From: an uncultured Lachnospiraceae bacterium
GTDB lineage: Bacteria > Bacillota > Clostridia > Lachnospirales > Lachnospiraceae
Length of the DNA: 36,580 nt
NCBI GenBank assembly: GCA_902766735.1
Contig: CACXEU010000094.1
Span: 1 to 36,580, forward strand
Direction of reading: 5' to 3'
Position 1 is the stretch's first letter. Each line of letters opens with the position of its first letter. Shown here in pieces: positions 25,104-32,458 of the stretch. Under the pieces are notes generated by a model. The model was given only the letters and a program-made list of their open reading frames with translations. It was not told where the DNA came from and did not search any database. Position numbers and translations under genes: made by a program.

Positions 25104-26111
25104 ATGAAGAATTTAAAACTCAACAAGGCAAACATTATGAAATTTTTAAAGATTGCGTTTCTTGTACTTGTTGTATTCTTTTTAGTTCGTTATTTTAAGA
25201 AAAACATTAACGAAATCAAAGAATTGGATTTCAAACCAAACTGGGGGATTTTCGCTGGTTCCATGCTACTCTACTTTGCTTACAAATTCACACTGGCATC
25301 CCTTTGGCATTACATCACATACTTGAACGATTCGTCCATCACTTATAAGAACGCCGTAGTCTGTTATCTTTATTCCATCCTCGGAAAATATATTCCGGGA
25401 AAGGTTTTTATGTTAGCTGCCAGATTTCCGGCTTATGAAAAAGAAGGTGTAAAACTTAGCAAAGTTACCATTTGTTTCTTTTTGGAAAACATCTGTACTC
25501 TTCTTGGTGCAGCGTTCCTATTCCTGATTTCCTTATTCTTTTTCCCACGAAAAGCATTAATGGACTTAGCACATAAGGTTGTTCCTAATACTTCCAATGA
25601 AACCGCATTATATATTTTCATTGGATTACTTATTTTACTGATTGTAGCATTCTTCATCTGCATCAACCCAAAGATTATCAACTTCTTCTTAAGAACCTTT
25701 GGAAAGTTAATTAAAAAGCAGGATATGGAGATTCCAATCACTTATCCACAAATGATTAAGGTAGTTTTACTGTTCATCGCCAACTGGATTATTGTTGGTG
25801 CAGGCTTCTACCTGCTTGTAAGGTCCATTTACCCGGTTCCTTTAAGCGAATCACTGTACTGTGCAGGAATTTATGGTATTTCTGCAATCATTGGTATTTT
25901 AGCCGTTTTTACAGTTTCTGGACTAGGCGTCCGAGAAGGAATCATTGGTGTAGGCTTGGCGTTAATCATTCCAAGCGAGCCAACCATTGTTATTATTTCA
26001 GTAATTTCCAGACTTTGGGCTACCGTTGCTGAATTAATCCTCATCTTTATCGCCTTCCTCTTCACTCAGATTACCAATCTGCGCGAGAAGAAACTGAAAA
26101 AAAACGCTTAA
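25104..26111 (+). CDS. Flippase-like integral membrane protein (LPG synthase TM/UPF0104 type)
   Basis: A 335-residue polytopic protein with about eight membrane segments, matching the membrane domain of lysylphosphatidylglycerol synthase (UPF0104, COG0392). Seen: the amphipathic N-terminal region followed by YFAYKFTLASLWHYI, the conserved SILGKYIPGKVFMLAARFPA (GKxxPGKV-type loop, about 92-111), and FTVSGLGVREGIIGVGL (about 272-288). The soluble aminoacyl-transferase domain of MprF is absent, so this is a stand-alone member. Such proteins in glycan clusters are thought to help move lipid-linked intermediates, but no direct evidence is in the sequence. The ATG has AGGAGG eight bases upstream. 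Confidence 0.85.
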   Translation: MKNLKLNKANIMKFLKIAFLVLVVFFLVRYFKKNINEIKELDFKPNWGIFAGSMLLYFAYKFTLASLWHYITYLNDSSITYKNAVVCYLYSILGKYIPGKVFMLAARFPAYEKEGVKLSKVTICFFLENICTLLGAAFLFLISLFFFPRKALMDLAHKVVPNTSNETALYIFIGLLILLIVAFFICINPKIINFFLRTFGKLIKKQDMEIPITYPQMIKVVLLFIANWIIVGAGFYLLVRSIYPVPLSESLYCAGIYGISAIIGILAVFTVSGLGVREGIIGVGLALIIPSEPTIVIISVISRLWATVAELILIFIAFLFTQITNLREKKLKKNA

Positions 26112-26128
26112 AATAAAGGATTATTATC

Positions 26129-27034
26129 ATGAAAAAGAAAAAAATTTCCAAGATGTACTTTATTCCATCCATTGCCGTGATGATTGTAGCACTCTATTTT
26201 TTTGGAACAGATATTCTGAAACTATCACTCACAGAGGAAATCACTGGTGTACTTCATTATGAGTCAACGGATTCCTATATTACAGCGAATAATCCAAATA
26301 CACCTCAGTTTCGTCCGACAGTAAGCTTTACTTACGCTGGCGTAAACTACGAGAATGTACCTGTTTCTTCTGCACCGGAGGATGCAGAAGATGGTTCTAT
26401 TGTTACAGTCCGGGTCTCTCCTACGAATCCAACGATTTGCTTCATCCCGAATAACATGTTTGTGTTTCCAGGAGTAATGGCCCTGATTTCCCTACTTCTT
26501 TTGGGAGCTCCATTTGTCTTTACCTATTTACTGGAAGAAGCGGAGCCGGAAGATGAGAAATCTTCAGAAGATGACTATTACTACGACTACAATAATCCGG
26601 ATGAGTATTATGATTACAATGACCCTGCAAATTACAACACCGGTCAGGTAGATGACTTTTTATACTATCGGGAAGAGCCTAAGACCCAACCGGAACCGGT
26701 TAAGGCATCAAGTGAAACAACGCTGCAACCAGAAAAGGTTCCAGACGCTCCGACACTCCTTTCTGAGGAAAAAGAGATTTCTTCTGTAAAAGACGCTGAA
26801 GAAACCGAAGAGTTCTCTTACGAACCTCCGGAAACCGTTTTGGGAACTTATGACAGAATCTACAACAATCCTGACAGAGAGCAGGAAAAACCAGTGGATC
26901 CGTTGGAAAATTACAATCCTAACGACTACGGAACTGATTTAGAAGATTTACAGGATGCTTACGACAAGTATTTCAATTATCAGGAAGATTCTGTAGAGGA
27001 TGATAAGTTTGATTATTTTTTCAAAAAAAGATAG
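26129..27034 (+). CDS. DUF3592-like membrane protein with acidic, tyrosine-rich tail
   Basis: A 301-residue protein of unknown function. It has a Lys-rich N terminus, a first membrane segment (about 9-30), an outer beta-rich loop (about 31-109, with the pattern FRPTVSFTYAGVNYENVPV and GSIVTVRVSPTNP typical of DUF3592), a second membrane segment (about 113-134), and a cytoplasmic tail of about 165 residues. The tail is very acidic and rich in Tyr, Asp and Asn (for example DDYYYDYNNPDEYYDYND) and is probably disordered. It follows the flippase-like gene by 17 bases and is the last gene of the cluster. The role is unknown; the tail may bind a partner. Confidence 0.65.
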   Translation: MKKKKISKMYFIPSIAVMIVALYFFGTDILKLSLTEEITGVLHYESTDSYITANNPNTPQFRPTVSFTYAGVNYENVPVSSAPEDAEDGSIVTVRVSPTNPTICFIPNNMFVFPGVMALISLLLLGAPFVFTYLLEEAEPEDEKSSEDDYYYDYNNPDEYYDYNDPANYNTGQVDDFLYYREEPKTQPEPVKASSETTLQPEKVPDAPTLLSEEKEISSVKDAEETEEFSYEPPETVLGTYDRIYNNPDREQEKPVDPLENYNPNDYGTDLEDLQDAYDKYFNYQEDSVEDDKFDYFFKKR

Positions 27035-27063
27035 TTACCCATAAATTTTTATAAATATTTTTA

Positions 27064-27092
27064 TTTTAAAACCCCTTCTTTTGGTGTATAAT
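27064..27092 (+). promoter_or_regulatory. Possible promoter of the phosphoribosyltransferase-like gene
   Basis: A perfect TATAAT (27087-27092) with a weak TTTTAA (27064-27069) at 17 bases. The G preceding TATAAT by one base gives a partial extended -10. The predicted leader is about 80 bases. Confidence 0.5.
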
Positions 27093-27117
27093 ATTTCTAT
27101 CAGAGTGAACGGAAAAA

Positions 27118-27145
27118 GTGTTTAAAACACACCTACATAGTAGGT
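27118..27145 (+). promoter_or_regulatory. Two adjacent small hairpins in the leader
   Basis: GTGTTTAAAACAC (27118-27130, self-complementary) is followed without a gap by ACCTAC-ATA-GTAGGT (27131-27145, perfect 6-bp stem). They lie about 20 bases into the predicted transcript and 40 bases before the GGAGGG ribosome site. No known riboswitch is recognised. Confidence 0.4.
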
Positions 27146-27181
27146 CAGCAGAATATTATATTACTAAAAGGAGGGATTTTT

Positions 27182-27832
27182 ATGCTAGCCGAAAACAGAA
27201 TCATCAAATATTATTCCCGAAAGGACCCGAATATTGCAATCAAGACGATACCCGGACATTTTGTTACACGAAACTCACACTTAAACCAGTATCTTGATAT
27301 GACAACTATGAAAACCCGTCAGAACGAGGCAGAGCGAATTGCCATTGCTATGAAGGATTATTACAATGTTATGGGAAAGCCAATTGATACTATCGTTTGT
27401 CTGGAAGGTTGTGAAGTCATTGGTGCTTTTCTTGCCAGTGAATTAAGTCGTGCCGGCGTATTATCTATGAACGCACATAAGACCATCTATGTAGTGACAC
27501 CGGAGTACGATTCCAATGGACAGATGTTCTTCAGAGATAATCTGAAACATGAGGTTAAAAACAGAAATGTATTGCTTCTCTTAGCTTCTGCTACTACTGG
27601 AAAAACCATCCGAAACAGTATCGAATGTGTAGAATACTACGGTGGGATTCTACAGGGAATTTCAGCGATTTTCAGTGCTGTAGATTCCATTGACGGACAT
27701 CGCGTAGACGCCCTGTTCCGTGCAGAGGATATTCCAAATTACGAGGCTTACGATCACCACGATTGTCCGCTGTGTAAGGCCGGAGAAAAGATTGAGGCAT
27801 TAGTAAACGGATATGGATATAGTGAATTATAA
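27182..27832 (+). CDS. Orotate phosphoribosyltransferase-like protein with altered PRPP loop
   Basis: A 216-residue protein with the layout of type I phosphoribosyltransferases. Residues 130-142 (VLLLLASATTGKT) sit where the PRPP-binding motif (typically VLLVDDVITTGxS) should be; TTGKT is kept but the two acidic residues are replaced by Leu134 and Ala135. The upstream part KPIDTIVCLEGCEVIGAFLA (66-85) matches the strand-helix that normally binds orotate-type substrates, and the C-terminal DCPLCKAGEKIE resembles the tail of some PyrE proteins. No pyrimidine gene is nearby. It may be a PRT with a different substrate or a nucleotide-sensing regulator. The ATG is well placed after AGGAGGG, and a strong terminator follows. 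It appears monocistronic. Confidence 0.75.
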   Translation: MLAENRIIKYYSRKDPNIAIKTIPGHFVTRNSHLNQYLDMTTMKTRQNEAERIAIAMKDYYNVMGKPIDTIVCLEGCEVIGAFLASELSRAGVLSMNAHKTIYVVTPEYDSNGQMFFRDNLKHEVKNRNVLLLLASATTGKTIRNSIECVEYYGGILQGISAIFSAVDSIDGHRVDALFRAEDIPNYEAYDHHDCPLCKAGEKIEALVNGYGYSEL

Positions 27833-27846
27833 AAATAAATCATTGT

Positions 27847-27884
27847 AAAAAAGTCTGTTGCCACATAGGTCAACAGACTTTTTT
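27847..27884. terminator. Bidirectional terminator between convergent genes
   Basis: AAAAAAGTCTGTTG (27847-27860) and CAACAGACTTTTTT (27871-27884) form a perfect 14-bp stem with A and U runs, serving both the phosphoribosyltransferase-like gene and the convergent amidase gene. Confidence 0.95.
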
Positions 27885-27891
27885 CTTTATT

Positions 27892-28899
27892 TTACTTCCT
27901 GAATCCAAAGTATTCATCGATTCCTTTTACAATTCCATCCACCATTTTCTTCTGTCCTGCTTTCGAAGACATATATCTGTCATCCGAAGCATTGGTCATG
28001 AATCCCATTTCCAATAACGTCACCGGAATGGTACTCCAATTGGTTCCGGATAAATCATTTCTGGCGGAAAGTCCACGACTGCCAATGCCGGTTGCTCCGC
28101 AATAAGAATTCAACACACACTGTGACAATTTCTTGCTCTTTCCAGCTAATTTTCCAACATATGGATTTGATTCCGGCGCGTATAATGCACTGGCTCCCTT
28201 TGCAGAAGCCGGACCTCCATCTGCATGAAGACGAATGGCAATATCACACTTCTTATTTAGCTTTTGTGCTCTTTGAATGTTTGTGATATTGACATCATGG
28301 GATGTTCTGGTCATAACAACCTTGTAACCGCGGTCAATGAGCTTCGTCCGTAATTTTTTTGCGATTTCAAGTGTCAGGACATACTCTGCTTTTTTCGTGA
28401 AAACACCGGCGGTTCCGCTGGATACCTTGGGCTTACTGGTCTTTGCCCTGGGACCTATGGGTTCTAATCCATTGTTCCCGACTCTTTGGTGCCCTGCATC
28501 AATTCCAATGATTTTCTTCGGCAACACTTTTACTTTCGTCTTAACAACCTCAGTTCCAACCTTTGCAGAAATCCACACCTTCCCATATCGTTTTGCCCGA
28601 ACTTTTCCCTTAGAGGACACCGTTGCAATTTTTTGATTGGAAGAACTCCATAGTACGCCCTTGGCATTCACCTTAAATTTCTTCGCCTTTCCAGCTGTAA
28701 TCGTCTGATACTTCTTTCGAAACATCAGTTTTGGTTGTTCTGTGTTTTTTGCAGGCAGGGTTGCTGTGGTTCCTTCCGAAACTGCCGTTGTTTGCTCTGT
28801 AACAGCCTCAGAAACCGCTCTTTTGTAATTCCCCGCAATAATTACCGCCAGGCTGACAAAAACAATTCCCAGTGCTATAAATCCTCTTTTCCAGCGCAT
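27892..28899 (-). CDS. N-acetylmuramoyl-L-alanine amidase (Amidase_3) with Ig-like domain
   Basis: A zinc enzyme predicted to cut the bond between MurNAc and the peptide stem of peptidoglycan. I use the ATG at 28899 (MRWKRGFIALG) because the GGAGGAG site is too close to the ATG three codons earlier (28908). From the 28908 start, residues are: membrane anchor or signal (about 9-25), Thr/Glu-rich linker (about 33-58), Big_2-like domain (about 60-130, with VLWSSSNQKIATVSSKGKV), and Amidase_3 (133-338). The zinc ligands and catalytic Glu are all present: His140 (GIDAGHQ), Glu175 (KKAEYVL), His228 (IRLHADG) and Glu300 (LLEMGFM). It follows dapL and its terminator by only about 30 bases, so no separate promoter is obvious. 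Confidence 0.93.
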   Translation of the reverse strand: MRWKRGFIALGIVFVSLAVIIAGNYKRAVSEAVTEQTTAVSEGTTATLPAKNTEQPKLMFRKKYQTITAGKAKKFKVNAKGVLWSSSNQKIATVSSKGKVRAKRYGKVWISAKVGTEVVKTKVKVLPKKIIGIDAGHQRVGNNGLEPIGPRAKTSKPKVSSGTAGVFTKKAEYVLTLEIAKKLRTKLIDRGYKVVMTRTSHDVNITNIQRAQKLNKKCDIAIRLHADGGPASAKGASALYAPESNPYVGKLAGKSKKLSQCVLNSYCGATGIGSRGLSARNDLSGTNWSTIPVTLLEMGFMTNASDDRYMSSKAGQKKMVDGIVKGIDEYFGFRK

Positions 28900-28928
28900 T
28901 TCTTTCATCTCCTCCCAACTTTCATCTT

Positions 28929-28953
28929 AAAAAGGGGCTGAAAACCAGCCCCT
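28929..28953 (-). terminator. Terminator of dapL
   Basis: Minus-strand GGGGCTG (28952-28946), five-base loop, CAGCCCC (28940-28934), then TTTTTAAG. It starts seven bases after the dapL stop and ends 30 bases before the amidase start. Confidence 0.88.
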
Positions 28954-28959
28954 CCACTC

Positions 28960-30174
28960 TTATAAATTCTTAATTCGTTCAATCGCCTTCAATGTATTTT
29001 CGTATGTTCCAAATGCTGTCAGTCGGAAATAGCCTTCTCCACTTGGTCCAAATCCGGAACCTGGAGTTCCGACGATATTTGCATTCTGCAATAAATGATC
29101 AAAGAAATCCCAGGATGACATTCCGTCCGGTGTCTGTAACCATACGTATGGAGCATTCACACCACCACTTACAGAATATCCTGCACCCTTTAATCCTTCG
29201 ATGATTGTCTTAGCATTGTTCATGTAGTAAGCAACCTGTTCCTTTGTCTGTGCCTTTCCTGCATCAGAATAAACAGCTTCTCCGGCTCTCTGAATGATAT
29301 ATGGAGCACCATTGAATTTTGTTCCATGTCTTCTAGCCCATAATGCATTTAACTTTGTTCCGTTAGATTCCAATTCTTTCGGAATCACAGTGAATCCAAG
29401 ACGGGTTCCTGTAAATCCGGCATTCTTTGAAAAGCTTCGCAATTCAATGGCACATGTCTTTGCACCGTCACATTCATAAATGGAATGTGGCACATCATCT
29501 TCAGAAATATACGCTTCATAAGCAGCATCATAGATAATTACTGCACCAACTTTGTTTGCATAATCTACCCATTCCTGTAACTGCGCCTTTGTAATGGTAG
29601 ATCCGGTAGGGTTATTTGGAAAACAAAGATAAATGATGTCCGGTGTTTCCTTTGGTAATTCCGGAGCGAAATTTGTTTCCTTGGTACATGGCATGTAAAT
29701 CACATTGCTCCAACTTTCTGTTTCCTTAATAAACTCTCCTGTTCTTCCAGCCATAACATTAGTATCCACGTAAACCGGGTATACAGGATCACAAACTGCG
29801 ATTCGGTTATCCTGTCCGAAAATATCACCAATATTTCCGGAATCTGACTTTGCGCCATCACTGATGAAGATTTCATCCAATGCAATGTCCACACCTCTTG
29901 CAAGGTAATCGTTCTTACGAATAGCTGAACGAAGAAATTCATATCCTAAATCCGGTGCATAGCCTTTAAATGTTTCTGCTACTGCCATTTCATCCACTGC
30001 CTTATGCATGGCGTCAATGACTGCCGGGCAAAGTGGCTGTGTCACATCGCCGATTCCAAGACTAATCACTTCTCTGTCCGGATTCGCCTCCTTATATGCA
30101 GCTACTTTTTTTGCAATATTGGAAAATAAGTAGCTTCCCTGAAGTTTCAAATAGTTTTCATTAATTTTGTACAT
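28960..30174 (-). CDS. dapL: LL-diaminopimelate aminotransferase
   Basis: DapL converts tetrahydrodipicolinate directly to LL-diaminopimelate with glutamate, a shortcut of the lysine/peptidoglycan pathway found in Clostridia, Chlamydia, cyanobacteria and plants. The 404-residue class I/II PLP enzyme shows YLKLQGSYLFSNIAKKV and ISLGIGDVTQPLCPAV at the N terminus, the ISDGAKSDSGNI segment diagnostic for DapL, CFPNNPTGS, and the PLP lysine in SFSKNAGFTGTRLGF. The ATG has AAGGAGGACTGAAAA upstream. It supplies meso-DAP for the cell wall on which the neighbouring amidase acts. Confidence 0.96.
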   Translation of the reverse strand: MYKINENYLKLQGSYLFSNIAKKVAAYKEANPDREVISLGIGDVTQPLCPAVIDAMHKAVDEMAVAETFKGYAPDLGYEFLRSAIRKNDYLARGVDIALDEIFISDGAKSDSGNIGDIFGQDNRIAVCDPVYPVYVDTNVMAGRTGEFIKETESWSNVIYMPCTKETNFAPELPKETPDIIYLCFPNNPTGSTITKAQLQEWVDYANKVGAVIIYDAAYEAYISEDDVPHSIYECDGAKTCAIELRSFSKNAGFTGTRLGFTVIPKELESNGTKLNALWARRHGTKFNGAPYIIQRAGEAVYSDAGKAQTKEQVAYYMNNAKTIIEGLKGAGYSVSGGVNAPYVWLQTPDGMSSWDFFDHLLQNANIVGTPGSGFGPSGEGYFRLTAFGTYENTLKAIERIKNL

Positions 30175-30226
30175 TTTTCAGTCCTCCTTGTACCTAAAAT
30201 AAAACTAACATTTTTCACACTTTCTT

Positions 30227-30255
30227 ATTATATAATCCTCTCCTGAGAATTTCCA
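30227..30255 (-). promoter_or_regulatory. Possible dapL promoter
   Basis: Minus strand TATAAT (30232-30227) with TGGAAA (30255-30250) at 17 bases. The -10 is perfect and the -35 matches four of six positions. It lies just after the terminator of the ANTAR gene. Confidence 0.5.
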
Positions 30256-30263
30256 GTTTTTTA

Positions 30264-30311
30264 TAAAAAAAGAATCATGTCGGAAAACTTTTTCAAATTT
30301 TCCGACATGAT
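30264..30311 (-). terminator. Terminator of the glnA-ANTAR operon
   Basis: Minus-strand ATCATGTCGGAAAA (30311-30298) pairs perfectly with TTTTCCGACATGAT (30287-30274), followed by TCTTTTTTTAT. It begins three bases after the ANTAR stop codon. Confidence 0.93.
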
Positions 30312-30313
30312 AA

Positions 30314-30865
30314 TTAATCCTGATCCATAATGGTAAGAATCATACTGGCGGTTTCCACCATATTTCTTCCGCTGTCCATTGCGGACTTTTGAATATACCG
30401 ATGTGCATCCTGTTCTGACATCTGGTTCATTTCCATCAGTATTTTTTTTGCCTCATCAATGATTTGCTGTTCCTCCGGCGAACGCTGCCCCGGTTTTCTC
30501 TTCTTCTTATGAAGTCTTTCGTAGAGGTTTGTATCCATCATTTCCACGGAATTCAAGAAATCCCTGACTTTTAATGGCATCTCGAGCATCGCAATTCCCG
30601 GCTCTTCATCCAGACTTTCTTTACTCATGGATGTAATTAGCAGCATTTCAAAGTGGCTTCCCACATTCTCATAAATCTCACGATACGGCATATCCGGAAG
30701 TTTATATCCACTTACAATAATTCCTTCCCCTAAATTGTCTGCCATATTGATTGCTTTTGCTCCGCTGGTACAACAAGTAACATTGCTGTATCCATTTCGT
30801 ATGAGCAAATGTTTAATCGCCTGAGCATCTTCCAATTTCGGGAACACTACAATAATACCTGACAA
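30314..30865 (-). CDS. ANTAR-domain regulator with degenerate receiver (NitR/GlnR-like)
   Basis: A 183-residue protein. The N-terminal 115 residues look like a response-regulator receiver, but the acidic pocket near residues 7-10 reads VVFPK and the phospho-acceptor position is Ser52 (IIVSGYKLPDM), so it is probably not phosphorylated. Residues about 125-180 (RSPEEQQIIDEAKKILMEMN through SAMDSGRNMVETASMIL) form an ANTAR domain, which binds paired hairpins in nascent RNA to prevent termination. The start is TTG at 30865 with GGAGG seven bases upstream. It lies 29 bases after glnA in the same operon; in Clostridium such ANTAR proteins control glnA and nitrogen genes by antitermination. No paired hexaloop hairpin target was found before glnA in this window. 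Confidence 0.88.
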   Translation of the reverse strand: MSGIIVVFPKLEDAQAIKHLLIRNGYSNVTCCTSGAKAINMADNLGEGIIVSGYKLPDMPYREIYENVGSHFEMLLITSMSKESLDEEPGIAMLEMPLKVRDFLNSVEMMDTNLYERLHKKKRKPGQRSPEEQQIIDEAKKILMEMNQMSEQDAHRYIQKSAMDSGRNMVETASMILTIMDQD

Positions 30866-30894
30866 CCCTGTTCCTCCGAATCAATGATACTGAA

Positions 30895-32226
30895 TTAAAT
30901 ATTATCTAAATATCTGTCAATTTCCCAATCTGTAACCTGAGAAGTGTATTCCATCCACTCTTCAGATTTTGCACGAATATATTTCTTGAATACATCTTTT
31001 CCAAGAACATCTTTTACAAACTGAGATTTTTTCATTTCTTCAATTGCTTCGTAAAGATTCTTTGGAAGATTTTCAATCTTAGCTTCTTCTCTTTCTTCCT
31101 CTGTCATTTCGAAAATGTCCTTCTGTACACTGTCAACCGGTGTAAGACCTCTCTTGATTCCATCAAGACCTGCGGCAATTGTTACAGCAATTGCAAGGTA
31201 TGGGTTACATGCACAGTCCGGACAACGAAGTTCTACTCTGGTACCAGCGCCTCTTGCTGCCGGAATACGAATCAATGGACTTCTGTTTGTAGCAGACCAA
31301 GCGATATAAGTTGGTGCTTCAAATCCCGGAACCAATCTCTTATAAGAGTTTACGATTGGGTTAGTAATCGCTGTAATGGAACGCATATGTTCCATAAGAC
31401 CAGCAACAAAGCTGTATGCCGGAGCGGAAAGACCTCTTTCATCATCTGCCTGTGCAAATAAGTTGTTTCCTTCCATATCTGCCATGGAAATATTGATATG
31501 CATACCGGAACCGCAAACACCGTATTTTGGCTTTGGCATAAAGGATGCATATAATCCGTGACGCTTTGCAATGGTCTTCACGGTTAACTTATATGTCATG
31601 ATTTTATCTGCTGCTTCTAACGCTTCACAGTATTTAAAATCAATTTCGTGCTGTGCCGGTGCTACTTCATGGTGAGATGCTTCCACGATGAATCCCATCT
31701 TTTCTAAGTTTAAGACAATATCTCTACGAGCGTTTTCACCCAAGTCAATTGGTCCTAAATCAAAGTAGCTTCCTTTTTCATGAGTTGTGGTTGTAGGACA
31801 ACCATTGTCATCTGTGTGGAATAAGAAGAATTCACATTCAGGACCAACATTAAATTTGTATCCCATATCTTCTGCTTCCTTTAATACTTTCTTTAAAATA
31901 CAACGTGGATCATTTTCCAGCTGTGTTCCATCAGGCTTATATACGTCACAAATCATTCTTGCAACTTTTCCCTGATGTGGTCTGAATGGTAAAATTTCAA
32001 ATGTATCATAATCCGGATATAAGTACATGTCTGACTCTTCGATTCTTGCGAAACCATCAATAGATGAACCATCAAACATAATCTTATTATCAAGAGCTTT
32101 GCCTAACTGACTTTTTGTAATGGCAACATTCTTCAATGTTCCAAAAAGGTCTGTAAACTGAAGACGAATAAACTCAACATCTTCCTGTTCTGCAATGTTC
32201 AAAATTTCCTGTTTTGTGTATCCCAT
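30895..32226 (-). CDS. glnA: Glutamine synthetase, type I
   Basis: GlnA makes glutamine from glutamate, ammonia and ATP. The product from the ATG at 32226 (MGYTKQEILNIAEQ) is 443 residues, typical of GSI-alpha from Firmicutes; the nine extra upstream codons lie before the strong AAAGGAGA site and are unlikely to be used. Seen: MFDGSSIDGF, GPECEFFLF, EVAPAQHEIDFKY (metal ligands), GSGMHIN, and the ATP-binding region KRLVPGFEAPTYIAWS and NRSPLIRIPA. The tyrosine adenylylation segment of GSI-beta enzymes is not evident. It has a clear promoter at 32266-32294, an upstream palindrome, and is followed by the ANTAR regulator gene. Confidence 0.96.
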   Translation of the reverse strand: MGYTKQEILNIAEQEDVEFIRLQFTDLFGTLKNVAITKSQLGKALDNKIMFDGSSIDGFARIEESDMYLYPDYDTFEILPFRPHQGKVARMICDVYKPDGTQLENDPRCILKKVLKEAEDMGYKFNVGPECEFFLFHTDDNGCPTTTTHEKGSYFDLGPIDLGENARRDIVLNLEKMGFIVEASHHEVAPAQHEIDFKYCEALEAADKIMTYKLTVKTIAKRHGLYASFMPKPKYGVCGSGMHINISMADMEGNNLFAQADDERGLSAPAYSFVAGLMEHMRSITAITNPIVNSYKRLVPGFEAPTYIAWSATNRSPLIRIPAARGAGTRVELRCPDCACNPYLAIAVTIAAGLDGIKRGLTPVDSVQKDIFEMTEEEREEAKIENLPKNLYEAIEEMKKSQFVKDVLGKDVFKKYIRAKSEEWMEYTSQVTDWEIDRYLDNI

Positions 32227-32265
32227 ATTAATCTCCTTTCGATATGTACACATTTTCCATTACAA

Positions 32266-32294
32266 ATAATAACAAAGAACGCCCGATACGTCAA
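32266..32294 (-). promoter_or_regulatory. Predicted glnA promoter
   Basis: Minus strand TTGACG (32294-32289) and TATTAT (32271-32266) with a 17-base spacer, each five of six matches. The leader would be only about 33 bases, too short to hold an ANTAR antiterminator. Confidence 0.7.
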
Positions 32295-32309
32295 TTACAG
32301 CATGCTTCA

Positions 32310-32326
32310 ACTTAATAAAATTAAGT
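32310..32326. promoter_or_regulatory. Operator-like inverted repeat upstream of glnA
   Basis: ACTTAAT-AAA-ATTAAGT, a perfect 7-bp inverted repeat with a three-base centre, 15 bases upstream of the glnA -35. It could bind a dimeric regulator. It is not the TGTTA-type GlnR box of Bacillus. Confidence 0.4.
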
Positions 32327-32399
32327 GAAAGGCCGTTTTTTCCATTTTTTTGCCTTTTTATCTTTCAAAAACTACCTATATATAAATATCATCTGTCTA

Positions 32400-32428
32400 T
32401 TGCAAATATTCCCATAAAAATATAGAAT
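32400..32428 (+). promoter_or_regulatory. Predicted promoter of the L,D-transpeptidase operon
   Basis: TTGCAA (32400-32405) and TAGAAT (32423-32428) with a 17-base spacer, divergent from glnA. Confidence 0.55.
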
Positions 32429-32458
32429 AAGAGAGCGATTAAAAATATGGAGAAACAA

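Noticed and set aside
27182..27832. Authentic pyrE
   Set aside because: The acidic PRPP-binding residues are missing and there is no pyrimidine gene nearby, so the symbol was withheld.
32227..32400. ANTAR-type paired hairpins upstream of glnA
   Set aside because: The only clear hairpin has a three-base centre and lies upstream of the predicted promoter; no pair of six-base loops was found.
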